This document shows, one piece after another, positions 15,811 through 24,373 of a DNA stretch of 64,000 nt. The stretch lies in contig NZ_AOIO01000040.1 in the NCBI RefSeq assembly GCF_000337555.1, positions 155,774-219,773 on the forward strand, written 5' to 3'. Source of the stretch: Natrialba asiatica DSM 12278. Lineage in GTDB: Archaea > Halobacteriota > Halobacteria > Halobacteriales > Natrialbaceae. The translations under genes and the position numbers were made by a program. Within the stretch, counting starts at the first letter, position 1. Each line of letters starts with the position of its first letter. The notes beneath the pieces are model-generated. The model was not told the origin of the DNA, made no database searches, and worked only from the letters and a program-made list of their open reading frames with translations.

Positions 15811-16905
15811 TCACTCCGGTAACTCGTCCGCCACGGCTGCCAGCCAGCCGTCGAGTTCACCGCGCAGGTCGTCGTACCCGAGCGTTACCGTTTCCGGCGG
15901 TTCCTGTGCATACCTGGGGAATCGATCGTCGAGGTCGACGAATTGGGGGTCGACGGCCGGGAACTGGACGTTTCGGGTCGCGAGTTCGGCCTGGGCTGCC
16001 GACGAGAGCAGGAGATCGACGAACTCGTAGGCGAGGTCGGTTCGCGTGGCGTCCGCGAAGAGGGCGACACCTTCGGTCTGTCGGTAGCCCGTCCCGTTCA
16101 GCGGGGCAATCCGATGGCGTCGCAGGTCCCTGTCGGCGGCGCTGGCGGCGACGCGATCGGTCGAGTAGGAGACGACGAGCGGCCGGTCGCCGTCGAGATA
16201 GCTGTCCCTGTAAGCCTCGGTCCAGTGCTCGCAGAGCCGAACGCCGTTGTCCCGCAGGTCCTGCCAGTACGCCGTGAAGTCAGACCCGAACTCGGCGACG
16301 GTCCACAGCAGAAACGCCCGCCCCGGATCGGACGTTCGAGGATCCTGGGCCAACAACTCGTTTCGGAGTCGGCCTGCGAGCAGGTCGTCGAACGTCTCCG
16401 GTGGCCGTTCGAGTTCGACGGCGTCGTAAACGAGCGTGAGGTAGCCAGTATCGACCGGGAGGGCTCTGTCGCGCGGCTCCTCGAACTCGAGGGTGGCCCG
16501 CACGCGATCCGCGTGTTCGAGTCGGCTTCGATCGAGGGACGCGAACAGCTGGGTATCGCCGTCGAGTGCAGCATCGACCAGCGCGAGTTCGGCTGCGGTG
16601 AGCCCGAGAACCACGTCGGCGCCGATATCGGCACCGAGCTGGGCTCGCCGGATGTAGTGGTCGATACCCGATCCTGGAACGTGCCACTCGACTTCTTCGC
16701 TGAACTCGTCCGCGACGGTTTCCCGCAGCCACTCGCCGGCGGGTGTCGGGCCAGTTGCCAGCGAGGAGTAGGTGACGACCCGGAGCGGTCCCTCGTCCAC
16801 GGCCGGGTCGTCGGTCTCGCCGGTGCGGGTGAGACAGCCGGCGAGACCAGCGAGGCCGGCAACTGCCCCACTGCCGGCGCCGCGAACGAAGGCCCGTCGG
16901 TCCAT
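15811..16905 (-). CDS. thiB: Thiamine-type ABC transporter substrate-binding lipoprotein
   Basis: This 364-residue lipoprotein starts MDRRAFVRGAGSGAVAGLAG with the lipobox LAGC, so it is Tat-exported and lipid-anchored. The mature part begins with the periplasmic-binding pattern LRVVTYSSLATG and continues VEWHVPGSGIDHYIRRAQ, a thiamine-binding-protein-like layout (TbpA/ThiB, related to iron and spermidine binders). The ATG at 16903-16905 gives this signal; the longer frame to 17190 is antisense sequence. Normally the permease ThiP and ATPase ThiQ follow at once. Here the next gene is an unrelated membrane protein, so the binding protein is an orphan at this locus. Confidence 0.85.
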   Translation of the reverse strand: MDRRAFVRGAGSGAVAGLAGLAGCLTRTGETDDPAVDEGPLRVVTYSSLATGPTPAGEWLRETVADEFSEEVEWHVPGSGIDHYIRRAQLGADIGADVVLGLTAAELALVDAALDGDTQLFASLDRSRLEHADRVRATLEFEEPRDRALPVDTGYLTLVYDAVELERPPETFDDLLAGRLRNELLAQDPRTSDPGRAFLLWTVAEFGSDFTAYWQDLRDNGVRLCEHWTEAYRDSYLDGDRPLVVSYSTDRVAASAADRDLRRHRIAPLNGTGYRQTEGVALFADATRTDLAYEFVDLLLSSAAQAELATRNVQFPAVDPQFVDLDDRFPRYAQEPPETVTLGYDDLRGELDGWLAAVADELPE

Positions 16906-17023
16906 CGGTGTTCTTCTATGACGGGTGGGGTTAAGGACCTGTCCCGATTCGGAACGGTTCCGCTCGGCGGTATCGACCCTTTCGACCACCGACATTTTTC
17001 TCGTTTCACGTCGTCCGTCCGGT

Positions 17024-17779
17024 ATGGTTAGTGGTCGAACCGTCATCCACGCGCTCATCGGTGCCGTTGCCGCCGTCATCTTCTCGTTCATCCCCTTTTC
17101 GACTATTCTCGGGGGTGTGATCGCCGGGTTCCTCGAGGGGCCGGACAGTCGAGACGGGGCGATTGCCGGTGCGTTCGCGGGTGCCATCACGTTCGTTCCG
17201 TTCGCCGGGATCGCCCTCTTCGTCCTGGGATTTATCGGACTCGGAATCGGCGCTGCCGTCCCGGCCGAAGGCTTCGCGATCGTGTTTCTCGCGTTCGCGA
17301 TGATCTCGATGGTCGCCCTGCTCTATACGGTCGGCCTCTCGCTGCTCGGCGGGATGCTCGGTTCGTATCTTGCACGCGAATATCCCGAGAAACGAGCGAG
17401 CACCCACCGGACGATCGGCACGGACCGTCGTGGTCGCCGACACCGCGATCGACATTCGCGCCGCTCGGCGGACACTCGCACCCGTTCCGACTCACGGCAC
17501 GCAGCCGATTCCTCGCTATCCCGTCCCGACGATGCCGACGGCGGCGAGTTCACCCGCGCCCGACCCCGCGATCGATCCCGGTCTCGGTCCGAAGAGCCGC
17601 GCGAGCGCCGCTCGGACGCGGAGCGAACGCGAACGCGCGATCGGTCCGAATCGGGTGTGCGCTGGCACGAATCCCGCGACGAACAGTCGGAGCGGAAGTC
17701 AGAAGCAGATCCGGATTCCGATTCCGATTCGGAATCGACCTCAGGTGCGGTCGATGACCGTGATGCCGAACGCAAGTGA
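17024..17779 (+). CDS. DUF5518 family membrane protein with charged tail
   Basis: The protein is 251 residues. The first 125 hold four hydrophobic helices rich in Gly/Ala (VIHALIGAVAAVIFSFIPF, then GGVIAGFLEGP, AIAGAFAGAITFVPFAG and two more), the pattern of the haloarchaeal DUF5518 family. The remaining half is an extremely charged tail of Arg/Asp/Ser/Glu, probably disordered and cytoplasmic. The ATG at 17024 is preferred over the long frame from 16925, which lacks a membrane-protein start. It is divergent from thiB and convergent with the ABC permease gene (15-base gap). Function is unknown. Confidence 0.8.
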   Translation: MVSGRTVIHALIGAVAAVIFSFIPFSTILGGVIAGFLEGPDSRDGAIAGAFAGAITFVPFAGIALFVLGFIGLGIGAAVPAEGFAIVFLAFAMISMVALLYTVGLSLLGGMLGSYLAREYPEKRASTHRTIGTDRRGRRHRDRHSRRSADTRTRSDSRHAADSSLSRPDDADGGEFTRARPRDRSRSRSEEPRERRSDAERTRTRDRSESGVRWHESRDEQSERKSEADPDSDSDSESTSGAVDDRDAERK

Positions 17780-17794
17780 CCGTTCGATGGCGGC

Positions 17795-19105
17795 TCACTC
17801 GTAGCGAAGCGCGTCGATCGGATCGGTTCGCGCCGCCCGCCAGGCCGGATAGAGCCCCGAGAGAACGCCGACGAGGATGCCGACGGCGATCGCGAGGGCG
17901 ACGTAGCCGTAGGGGTAGACCAGCGGAATGTCGATGTACCAGGTTCCGGCGTACCCGACGAGGAGTCCGAGGGCGGTTCCGAGTATCGCGCCGATGATAC
18001 CGAGCACGACGGCTTCCGTCAGGAACAGCCCCAGTACGTCTCGGTTCTGTGCGCCGACGGCTTTCATGATCCCGATTTCGCGCGTCCGTTCGGTGACGCT
18101 GACCAACATGATATTCGCGATGCCGATCGAACCGACGACGAGCGAGATGGCGGCGATGCCGACGATGAAGCTCTGGAGCAGGTCGAGTACGTCCTGTAAT
18201 TGCTGCAGTAACTCGGTGCTCGTCTGCATTGTCACCGCGAGTTCGTCGCCGAGCAGTTCGCTCGTATCGGAATCTTCGCTCTCGAGGTACGCGAGTGCGC
18301 TTTCGCGGGCGCGGTCGACGTCGGCGTCGTCGGCCGATTCGGCCTGGACGACGATCGCGAGGAAGAGCGCGTCCTCGCCGACGACGGTGCCGTTTCCGGC
18401 GCTCGAACCGTTCTCCGAGGCGTTCTCGCCGCCGACCCCTCCCGTCGCGCTCTCGACCTCCTCGGTGTAGTAGGGATCGGTCGGCACGTAGACTCGCGGC
18501 GACGGTTCGAACCCCTCGAACGGGCTCAAGCCCTCGGAGGTCTCGGTGATGCCGACGACGGTGACGGTCGTCTGCTGGCCGCCCTGTAACGCGATCGTCA
18601 ACTCGTCGCCGACGGAGACGTTTTCCTCGAACTGGCCCGCGACGGCGGGGTTGATCACCGCTTCGCGCTCGCCCATCTCGAACTGCCGCCCCTCCTCCAG
18701 CGTGTCCGGTCTAATGTATGGCGGCCCGGCGGCCACGAGCGCGTCGCTCTGGGGCGAGAGTTCACCCCCGTACACCAGCGCCTGCGTCGAGATCGGCATG
18801 TAGCCGTAGGCGGCGTCGACGCCGTCGCGCTCGCTGACCGCGTCGAGGTCGTCCTGACTGAACACCGGCTGGGCCCCGGCGAGCGGCCCGCCCTCGGTGT
18901 CGGGATCGGCGGCCCAGCCGTAGAGGTTCCGCTGATCGTCCGGGCTGATATCGCCGACGAGTCCGGCCTGCAGGCTCGCCCCGAGCGTGACGAACGCGAT
19001 GACCGCCGCGATCCCGATGACGATTCCGAGCGTCGTCAGCGCCGACCGGAGCCGGTGACTGCGAATCGCCCGCCAGGCGAGTCGACCGAACTCGAGCGGG
19101 CGCAT
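17795..19105 (-). CDS. MacB/FtsX-type ABC transporter permease
   Basis: This 436-residue permease has an N-terminal transmembrane helix (ALTTLGIVIGIAAVIAFVT), a large extracytoplasmic MacB-like domain, and three C-terminal helices ending with the FtsX-family motif YPAWRAARTDPIDALRYE. MacB-type pairs act by mechanotransmission and typically export lipoproteins, peptides or drugs. Its ATG overlaps the stop of the ATPase gene (ATGA), so the two are translationally coupled. A Ser/Gly/Asn-rich insertion (about 215-235) lies in the extracellular domain. The substrate cannot be told from sequence. Confidence 0.9.
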   Translation of the reverse strand: MRPLEFGRLAWRAIRSHRLRSALTTLGIVIGIAAVIAFVTLGASLQAGLVGDISPDDQRNLYGWAADPDTEGGPLAGAQPVFSQDDLDAVSERDGVDAAYGYMPISTQALVYGGELSPQSDALVAAGPPYIRPDTLEEGRQFEMGEREAVINPAVAGQFEENVSVGDELTIALQGGQQTTVTVVGITETSEGLSPFEGFEPSPRVYVPTDPYYTEEVESATGGVGGENASENGSSAGNGTVVGEDALFLAIVVQAESADDADVDRARESALAYLESEDSDTSELLGDELAVTMQTSTELLQQLQDVLDLLQSFIVGIAAISLVVGSIGIANIMLVSVTERTREIGIMKAVGAQNRDVLGLFLTEAVVLGIIGAILGTALGLLVGYAGTWYIDIPLVYPYGYVALAIAVGILVGVLSGLYPAWRAARTDPIDALRYE

Positions 19106-19875
19106 CAGCGATCGGCTCCGGACGCCGCTCCCGTCCCGTCGACGCCGTCCCGTCGGTTCTGGGTCGCGTTCGACTCGCGGCCGGCGTCCTCGAGTTCTTC
19201 GACGCGCTCGATCCGTCCGTCTAACAGGTGGACGATCCGCTCGGCGCGCTCGGCGACGTGGCGCTCGTGGGTGACAACGAGCATCGTCGTTCCCGCGTCG
19301 TAGAACTCGTCGAAGAGGTCGAGTACGTCGGATTCCGTGTCGGTATCCAGGTTTCCGGAGGGTTCGTCGGCCAGGACGATCGTGGGGTCGTTCACCAGCG
19401 CGCGGGCGAGGGCGACGCGCTGGCGCTGGCCGCCGGAGAGTTCGTTCGGCATGTGGTCGGTTCGGTCGCTGAGGCCCACGCGTTCTAGCAACTCACGCGC
19501 GCGATCGCGGCGTGTGCTACGGCCGACGCTCTGGAAGAGTTGGGGGAGCGCGACGTTTTCGAGGGCGGACAGGCGCGGCATCAGGTTGAACGTCTGGAAG
19601 ACGAAGCCGACGGTGGTGCCGCGGAGGGTCGTTCGCTCGCGGTCGTCGAGCGTCGTCACGTCCTCGCCGCCGACGACGACGGTGCCGTCGGTCGGCGTGT
19701 CGAGACAGCCGACGAGGTTCATCAGGGTCGATTTCCCGGAGCCGCTCGGTCCCATGATCGCGGTGTATGTCCCTTGCGGAATCTCGAGCGTGACGCCGTC
19801 GAGTGCGTGAACCGGTTCGCCCAGGTGGTAGGTCTTCCGGACGTTCTGAAGGCTGACTGCGGTCCCCGTCGCCAT
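19105..19875 (-). CDS. MacB/LolD-type ABC transporter ATPase
   Basis: The protein is 256 residues. It has Walker A GPSGSGKST, a Q-loop in FVFQTFNLMPRLSALENV, signature [15 protein letters not shown], Walker B IVLADEPSGNLD and the switch histidine in VVTHERH. PSGNLDT is typical of the LolD/MacB/FtsE group. The start ATG (19873-19875) gives MATGTAVSLQNVRKTYHLGE. The apparent longer frame to 20379 is antisense to the signal peptidase gene. About 30 C-terminal residues after the ABC domain are polar and probably disordered. It is the first gene of a two-gene operon with the permease. Confidence 0.92.
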   Translation of the reverse strand: MATGTAVSLQNVRKTYHLGEPVHALDGVTLEIPQGTYTAIMGPSGSGKSTLMNLVGCLDTPTDGTVVVGGEDVTTLDDRERTTLRGTTVGFVFQTFNLMPRLSALENVALPQLFQSVGRSTRRDRARELLERVGLSDRTDHMPNELSGGQRQRVALARALVNDPTIVLADEPSGNLDTDTESDVLDLFDEFYDAGTTMLVVTHERHVAERAERIVHLLDGRIERVEELEDAGRESNATQNRRDGVDGTGAASGADR

Positions 19876-20002
19876 GGGCGTTCGACGACAGGAGCGATGA
19901 AAAAGCTTCGCCGCTCCGTGGCGTTCGTCGCCGCCTGTGACCGGGAAAACCGATCTAATAGCAACAAAACGTTGATAGTCAGTCTTGGCAGAATGCGAAC
20001 GA

Positions 20003-20758
20003 ATGAGCGATCGCCGCCCCGAGGACCCTCCTGCGACCGATTCGGATACTTCGAGCGTCAGTATCGAGGACGATGGTCTGCTCCGCTGGTTGCTGCGGTC
20101 GGAGGAGGGTGCCGTTGTCGTCGTCCGGGATGTCGCGAGTACCGTTACAATCGTCGCGCTGATCGGACTGGTGTTGTTCGCCGCAAGCGGCGTCTGGCCG
20201 CCGCTAGTCGCCGTCGAGAGCGGGAGTATGGAACCCAACATACACACCGGGGATCTCGTTTTCGTCGTCGACGACGACCGATTCGCTGGCGAAAACGCTG
20301 TCGATGGAACTGGCGTCGTCACACTTGAAGACGGGCAAAACGGCGGGGGTAAGCACTTCGGTCGGCCCGGCGACGTCATCGTCTTCGCCCCCGACGGCGA
20401 CGCGAGCGAGACGCCGGTAATCCACCGCGCTCGCTTCTGGGTCGAAGCGGGCGAAAACTGGGTCGAGACGAAAGCCGACGCGGACGCGCTCGCCGGGAGA
20501 ACGTGCGCCGACCTGTCTTCCTGTCCCGCTCCCCACGACGGGTTCGTGACGAAGGGTGACGCGAACGACCTGTACGATCAGGTCGACGGACGGTACGCCG
20601 AGACGACCGTCGTCAAATCGGACTGGATCTCCAGCAAGGCCGGGTTTCGGATTCCCCGGCTCGGCCAGGTTCGACTCGCGTTCGATTCCCTGCTTGCCGT
20701 TGCGCCCCCTCAGCCGCTCTCCGGACCGATCTCGTCGGCGATACTACCGTGGCCGTAA
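20003..20758 (+). CDS. Signal peptidase I, S26 family (short paralogue)
   Basis: The 251-residue paralogue of the enzyme at 7770-8879 shares DDGLLRWLLRSEEGAVVVVRD before the membrane helix (matching the other copy closely), SGVWPPLVAVESGSMEPN with the catalytic Ser, and TPVIHRARFWVE with the catalytic His. KGDANDLYDQ supplies the acidic site. It lacks the long low-complexity N-terminus of the first copy, and its C-terminal hydrophobic segment is shorter. ATG 20003 (MSDRRPEDPP) is chosen over the upstream 19985 start. It is divergent from the MacB-type ABC operon. Confidence 0.9.
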   Translation: MSDRRPEDPPATDSDTSSVSIEDDGLLRWLLRSEEGAVVVVRDVASTVTIVALIGLVLFAASGVWPPLVAVESGSMEPNIHTGDLVFVVDDDRFAGENAVDGTGVVTLEDGQNGGGKHFGRPGDVIVFAPDGDASETPVIHRARFWVEAGENWVETKADADALAGRTCADLSSCPAPHDGFVTKGDANDLYDQVDGRYAETTVVKSDWISSKAGFRIPRLGQVRLAFDSLLAVAPPQPLSGPISSAILPWP

Positions 20759-20846
20759 CGACCGCGAACCACAGTGGCTCACGCCGGACGCTTGACGCGA
20801 GATGTACAACGTTTTTCCCCTCTCCGCCCGCCTGAGAAACCAGAGC

Positions 20847-21581
20847 ATGAAGACGGAGGGCGGCAGCGAGACGGCGAAACGAAACGCGGGCGAACGGGCG
20901 GCCGAGGAGGTGACGGACGGTTTCGTCGTCGGTCTCGGCACCGGCTCGACGGCCGCCTACGCCATCGAAGCCATCGGCCGGGCCGTCGACGACGGCCTCG
21001 ACGTGCGCGGCATCCCCACCTCGTTTCAGTCCCGGCAACTGGCACTCGAGGTCGGCATTCCGTTGACCAGCCTCGACGCCGTCGACGGCGTCGACCTCGC
21101 GATCGATGGAGCGGATCAGGTCCGCGATAACCCCTCTCCGAACGCGGAGACGGACGCGAACGCAACCGCCGACAACGGCACGCTCATCAAAGGTGGCGGC
21201 GGCGCACACGCCCGCGAGAAACTCGTCGCCGCCGCCGCCGACCGATACCTCGTCGTCGCCGACCCCTCGAAACTCATCCCCGAACTCGATCGATCCGTTC
21301 CAGTCGAAATCCTCCCCGCCGCTCACACGACCGTCGCCGAGCGCGTCCGTGAACTCGGCGGCGAGCCGACGCTTCGCGACGCCGAACACAAGGACGGCCC
21401 GGTCGTCACCGACAACGGCAACCTGGTACTCGACGTCGCCTTCGGCCCGATCGAATCGCCGGCCGAACTCGCGACGACGCTCGCTGGGATTCCCGGCGTC
21501 GTCGAACACGGACTGTTCATCGAGCTAGCCGATGCGACCTACGTTGGCACTGACGACGGCGTCGAGAAGCGGACCTACTGA
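20847..21581 (+). CDS. rpiA: Ribose-5-phosphate isomerase A
   Basis: This enzyme interconverts ribose 5-phosphate and ribulose 5-phosphate to supply nucleotides. The 244-residue protein has the substrate-binding loop VGLGTGSTAAYAIE, the acidic catalytic segment DLAIDGADQV and the lysine-bearing LIKGGGGAHAREK. The C-terminal GVVEHGLFIELADATYVG is also typical. The ATG at 20847 (MKTEGGSETAKRNAGERA) fits the family; the upstream 20802 start adds a basic, atypical stretch. The aspartates of a short Asn/Ala-rich insertion (about 100-113) lie in a surface loop. It is a single gene. Confidence 0.95.
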   Translation: MKTEGGSETAKRNAGERAAEEVTDGFVVGLGTGSTAAYAIEAIGRAVDDGLDVRGIPTSFQSRQLALEVGIPLTSLDAVDGVDLAIDGADQVRDNPSPNAETDANATADNGTLIKGGGGAHAREKLVAAAADRYLVVADPSKLIPELDRSVPVEILPAAHTTVAERVRELGGEPTLRDAEHKDGPVVTDNGNLVLDVAFGPIESPAELATTLAGIPGVVEHGLFIELADATYVGTDDGVEKRTY

Positions 21582-21588
21582 ACGCGCG

Positions 21589-22014
21589 TTAGTCGTCTCC
21601 CGACGCGTTCTCTTCCGGCGTCGGCGTCGCCACTCGTCTCGCACCCAGCGCCGCGACGAGATAGCACGCCCCCAGCACCCGGGTCAGCGGAACGACCCAC
21701 GAGTTCACCTCGAGTTCGGCGGCGTTCTCGTAGGAAATCGCGAGCCCGAACTCGAGGGCTGATCGCGGGAACAGGGCCATCGCCGCGCCGAGCGCGGCGG
21801 CCAGCGGGCGAGCGATTGCCGGCGGGCCCTCCGCACGCGCGGCGAGCCAGACGAAGAGGGTCCCTTCGAGTCGAGCGATCGGTACTGTCCACCGTCGAAG
21901 CCGGCCCGTCTCGGGATTCTCGAACGCGAGGCGTTCGGCCGAAGCGATGATCCGGTTCGGTGCGACGACCTCGAGCAGTCCGAGTGTGATCGCGAACGCC
22001 CGGGTTCGGTTCAT
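21589..22014 (-). CDS. Hypothetical membrane protein (paralogue pair, copy 1)
   Basis: The protein is 141 residues with about four short hydrophobic helices. It is homologous to its neighbour at 22170-22586: both start with a G-hydrophobic helix, share a RARLEG/IARLEGTLFVW segment, a loop FPRSALEFG versus LPRPIIELS, and N-A/T-AELE-x-x-WVVP/R before the last helix. The pair appears to have arisen by tandem duplication. I know no function for the family. It is convergent with rpiA, with a 7-base gap. Confidence 0.75.
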   Translation of the reverse strand: MNRTRAFAITLGLLEVVAPNRIIASAERLAFENPETGRLRRWTVPIARLEGTLFVWLAARAEGPPAIARPLAAALGAAMALFPRSALEFGLAISYENAAELEVNSWVVPLTRVLGACYLVAALGARRVATPTPEENASGDD

Positions 22015-22099
22015 ACGCGTCTCTCGACGACGGAAGCTAAAAAGATCACGCGAGTTCGAGGGTTGACGCGGTGGTGGGGAACTCGAAACGGCGGGGGTA

Positions 22100-22168
22100 G
22101 CTGGTAGTTGGTGGTTGCTGGTTGGTGCTTGATAGGTAGCGGTTGGTAGTAGTGATCAGTGGTTGATC
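22100..22168. repeat. Degenerate GGTTGGT-type simple repeat
   Basis: The spacer between the two paralogous membrane genes is filled with T/G-rich degenerate units such as GGTAGTTGGTGGTTGCTGG. The period is irregular, about 7-9 bases. It lies at the 3' end of the upstream gene and the 5' region of the downstream one. Confidence 0.5.
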
Positions 22169-22169
22169 G

Positions 22170-22586
22170 TTACGCGCCCGTGCCGTCTGTCGGCGACGAA
22201 TCACCGCTTGCAGGGCGCGAAAGGGCAACGACGAGCAAGTAGAGCGCACCCAACAGTCGCGCCGCGCGAACCACCCACGGTTTCAACTCGAGTTCGGCCG
22301 TATTCTCGTCGACCAGCGACTGACTGAGTTCGATGATCGGGCGCGGGAGCACGACGAGGATCGTGCCGGCCAGGCCCAGCAGCGCGGTGATGACGGTTGA
22401 TCCGTCCCGTTCGCGGAGAAGCGTCCAGACGAAGACCAGTCCTTCGAGTCTGGCACCCCGGAGCGCCTGCGGACGGCGCTCGGTTGCGGATGGATTCTCG
22501 AGACCGATCCGCTCGCACGCGTCGATGATCGGTCGTGGCTTGGCGAGTTCGGCGAACCCGAAGCCGAGCAGCAGTTTGCGCAGCAC
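22170..22586 (-). CDS. Hypothetical membrane protein (paralogue pair, copy 2)
   Basis: This 138-residue membrane protein is the paralogue of the adjacent 21589-22014 gene. It starts [20 protein letters not shown], has hydrophobic helices at about 48-58, 66-85 and 110-125, and carries the shared motif [20 protein letters not shown]. It is first in a same-strand pair, separated by a 155-base repeat-filled spacer. It is divergent from the IPP isomerase gene. The function is unknown; a two-gene family retained in tandem suggests a heteromeric membrane complex, which is inference. Confidence 0.75.
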   Translation of the reverse strand: MLRKLLLGFGFAELAKPRPIIDACERIGLENPSATERRPQALRGARLEGLVFVWTLLRERDGSTVITALLGLAGTILVVLPRPIIELSQSLVDENTAELELKPWVVRAARLLGALYLLVVALSRPASGDSSPTDGTGA

Positions 22587-22725
22587 GTACGCGGGCTACA
22601 TCGACCAGCCACAAAAACGCGGCTCCGGCCCTCGCTGGGGACCGGCCGCCCGTGACTCGTGCGGCGTGCGCTCGAATGGACACCTTTTCAACACCGTCCT
22701 CCCACCTTCCGGTGGAGACGATTCG

Positions 22726-23787
22726 ATGCCCGAGACATCCGACAGGAAAGACGACCACATCCGTATCATCGAGGAAGAAGACGTCGAGACGGCCGGCACG
22801 GGATTCGCCGACGTTGACCTCGTCCACGAAGCACTGCCGGAGATCCACCGCGACGAAATCGACACGACGACGACGCTGTTCGGGCACGAGTTAGCGGCCC
22901 CGATCGTCATCGAGAGCATGACCGGCGGCCACGCGAACACGACGAAACTCAACCGGGCGCTCGCCGAAGCGGCCCAGGAGACGAACGTCGCCATGGGCGT
23001 CGGCAGCCAGCGCGCCGGACTCGAACTCGACGACGAGGGCGTTCTCGAATCCTACACCGTGGTTCGCGAGGTCGCCCCCGACGCCCTCCTGTACGGCAAC
23101 GTCGGGGCGGCACAGCTGCTCGAGTACGACGTCGCCGACGTCGAGGCGGCCGTCGAGATGATCGACGCCGACGCGATGGCCGTCCACCTGAACTTCCTTC
23201 AGGAGGCCGTCCAGCCGGAAGGCGACGTCGACGCACGCGGCTGTCTCGCCGAAATCGAACGCGTCGCGAGCGAACTCTCGGTGCCGGTCGTCGTCAAGGA
23301 GACGGGCAACGGTATCTCGCGGGCGACTGCAACGCGACTCGCTGACGCCGGCGTCGACGCCATCGACGTTGCCGGGCAGGGCGGGACGACGTGGTCCGGC
23401 ATCGAATCTTACCGTGCGGCTGCAGTCGGTGCCTCCCGACAGGAACAGGTCGGCCAACTCTTTCGCGCGTGGGGCGTTCCGACCGCGGTCAGCACGATCG
23501 AGTCCGCGACAGTCCACGACCGCGTGATCACAAGCGGCGGCGTTCGCTCCGGGCTTGACATCGCCAAGGCGATCGCCCTCGGCGCTCACGCCGCCGGGCT
23601 CGCAAAACCGTTCCTCGGGCCGGCAGGACGGGGAACCGACGCCGTCGTCGATCTGATCGAGACGCTCACACTCGAACTGACCACGGCGATGTTCGTCACC
23701 GGCTCGGCGTCGATCGCTGAACTCCGGGAGACCGACTACGTCGTCTGCGGCCGGACGAAGGAGTACCTCGACGAACGGTCCCGGTAA
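22726..23787 (+). CDS. fni: Isopentenyl-diphosphate delta-isomerase, type 2
   Basis: The FMN- and NADPH-dependent enzyme converts IPP to DMAPP for isoprenoid lipid synthesis. The 353-residue TIM-barrel protein starts [15 protein letters not shown], has [20 protein letters not shown], the substrate-binding [14 protein letters not shown] and [14 protein letters not shown], and the FMN phosphate-binding [20 protein letters not shown]. The ATG at 22726 matches the family start; the longer frame from 22333 is antisense to the preceding gene. It is a single gene. All archaea need this activity for ether-lipid and carotenoid precursors. Confidence 0.95.
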   Translation: MPETSDRKDDHIRIIEEEDVETAGTGFADVDLVHEALPEIHRDEIDTTTTLFGHELAAPIVIESMTGGHANTTKLNRALAEAAQETNVAMGVGSQRAGLELDDEGVLESYTVVREVAPDALLYGNVGAAQLLEYDVADVEAAVEMIDADAMAVHLNFLQEAVQPEGDVDARGCLAEIERVASELSVPVVVKETGNGISRATATRLADAGVDAIDVAGQGGTTWSGIESYRAAAVGASRQEQVGQLFRAWGVPTAVSTIESATVHDRVITSGGVRSGLDIAKAIALGAHAAGLAKPFLGPAGRGTDAVVDLIETLTLELTTAMFVTGSASIAELRETDYVVCGRTKEYLDERSR

Positions 23788-23947
23788 CGAGGCTGCTGTC
23801 TCTCCTGTTTTGGTTCCCGAACGCTGCTACTGTTCCTATTATTGCTACTGCTACGGTCGCTCTTGTGCTTCTGTCAACCGCCTCCGTTCAACCCAGAGCT
23901 ATCGCTTGTCGACGTAGCGCTCGAAAAAAATTGTTTGGACGGTACCC

Positions 23948-24115
23948 TTACAGGTCGCGCGGCTGGACCGTCTTCCGGTCGTTGGCCTCTGCGCGTCGGG
24001 CAGCGTCGTCGAGCAGTTCGTCGACTTCCTCGTCGAGTGCGTCGTAGAAGTCGGAGGCGACGTTCTTGTCATCGAGCGCTTCCTTCACAGCAGCTTTGAC
24101 GATAAGGTCTGCCAT
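23948..24115 (-). CDS. DUF1931 single-histone-fold protein
   Basis: A 55-residue protein, starting MADLIVKAAVKEALDDKNVA and ending KTVQPRDL, matches the small archaeal DUF1931 family. Its members adopt a histone-like helix-strand-helix fold but are very acidic in haloarchaea. The length is complete for a half-fold. A TATA-like ATTTATAATATGG about 30 bases upstream supports a leaderless start at 24115. DNA binding is not assured, given the net negative charge. It lies alone between fni and larB, convergent with fni. Confidence 0.85.
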   Translation of the reverse strand: MADLIVKAAVKEALDDKNVASDFYDALDEEVDELLDDAARRAEANDRKTVQPRDL

Positions 24116-24136
24116 ACGATGTAGCGGTTCCTTCTT

Positions 24137-24152
24137 CCATATTATAAATGCT
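24137..24152 (-). promoter_or_regulatory. TATA box of the DUF1931 gene
   Basis: The minus-strand sequence contains CATTTATAATATGG, centred about 30 bases before the ATG at 24115. This suits an archaeal TATA element with a very short or absent leader. Confidence 0.6.
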
Positions 24153-24373
24153 TTGGTTGTTCACGGAAATACCGGGGCTGGAGCGGTTGCGACGGCCGTT
24201 TCGACACCCGTATCCACCGGAAAGTATATGACTTATGAATCTACGAACTGGGATTCGTCCCGCTCGAGTTCACGATTCCCGCTCGCGCGCGCCGCTGGGC
24301 GCTCTCGCGCGCACTTTCGAAATCCCATCTCGCAGGTCGACGGATTCGAGTAGCGTGGCGACCCAGTAGCGAT

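Noticed and set aside
19876..20379. N-terminal extension of the MacB-type ATPase frame
   Set aside because: It is antisense to the signal peptidase gene; the ATPase family start fits at 19875.
21012..21036. ORB-like sequence in rpiA (minus strand CTGAAACGAGG then GGGG)
   Set aside because: It encodes the conserved IPTSFQS segment with ordinary codons, so protein constraint explains it.
22079..22100. ORB-like GAACTCGAAACGGCGGGGG in a spacer
   Set aside because: Core only partly matched and inside a degenerate G/T-rich tract, so chance is likely.
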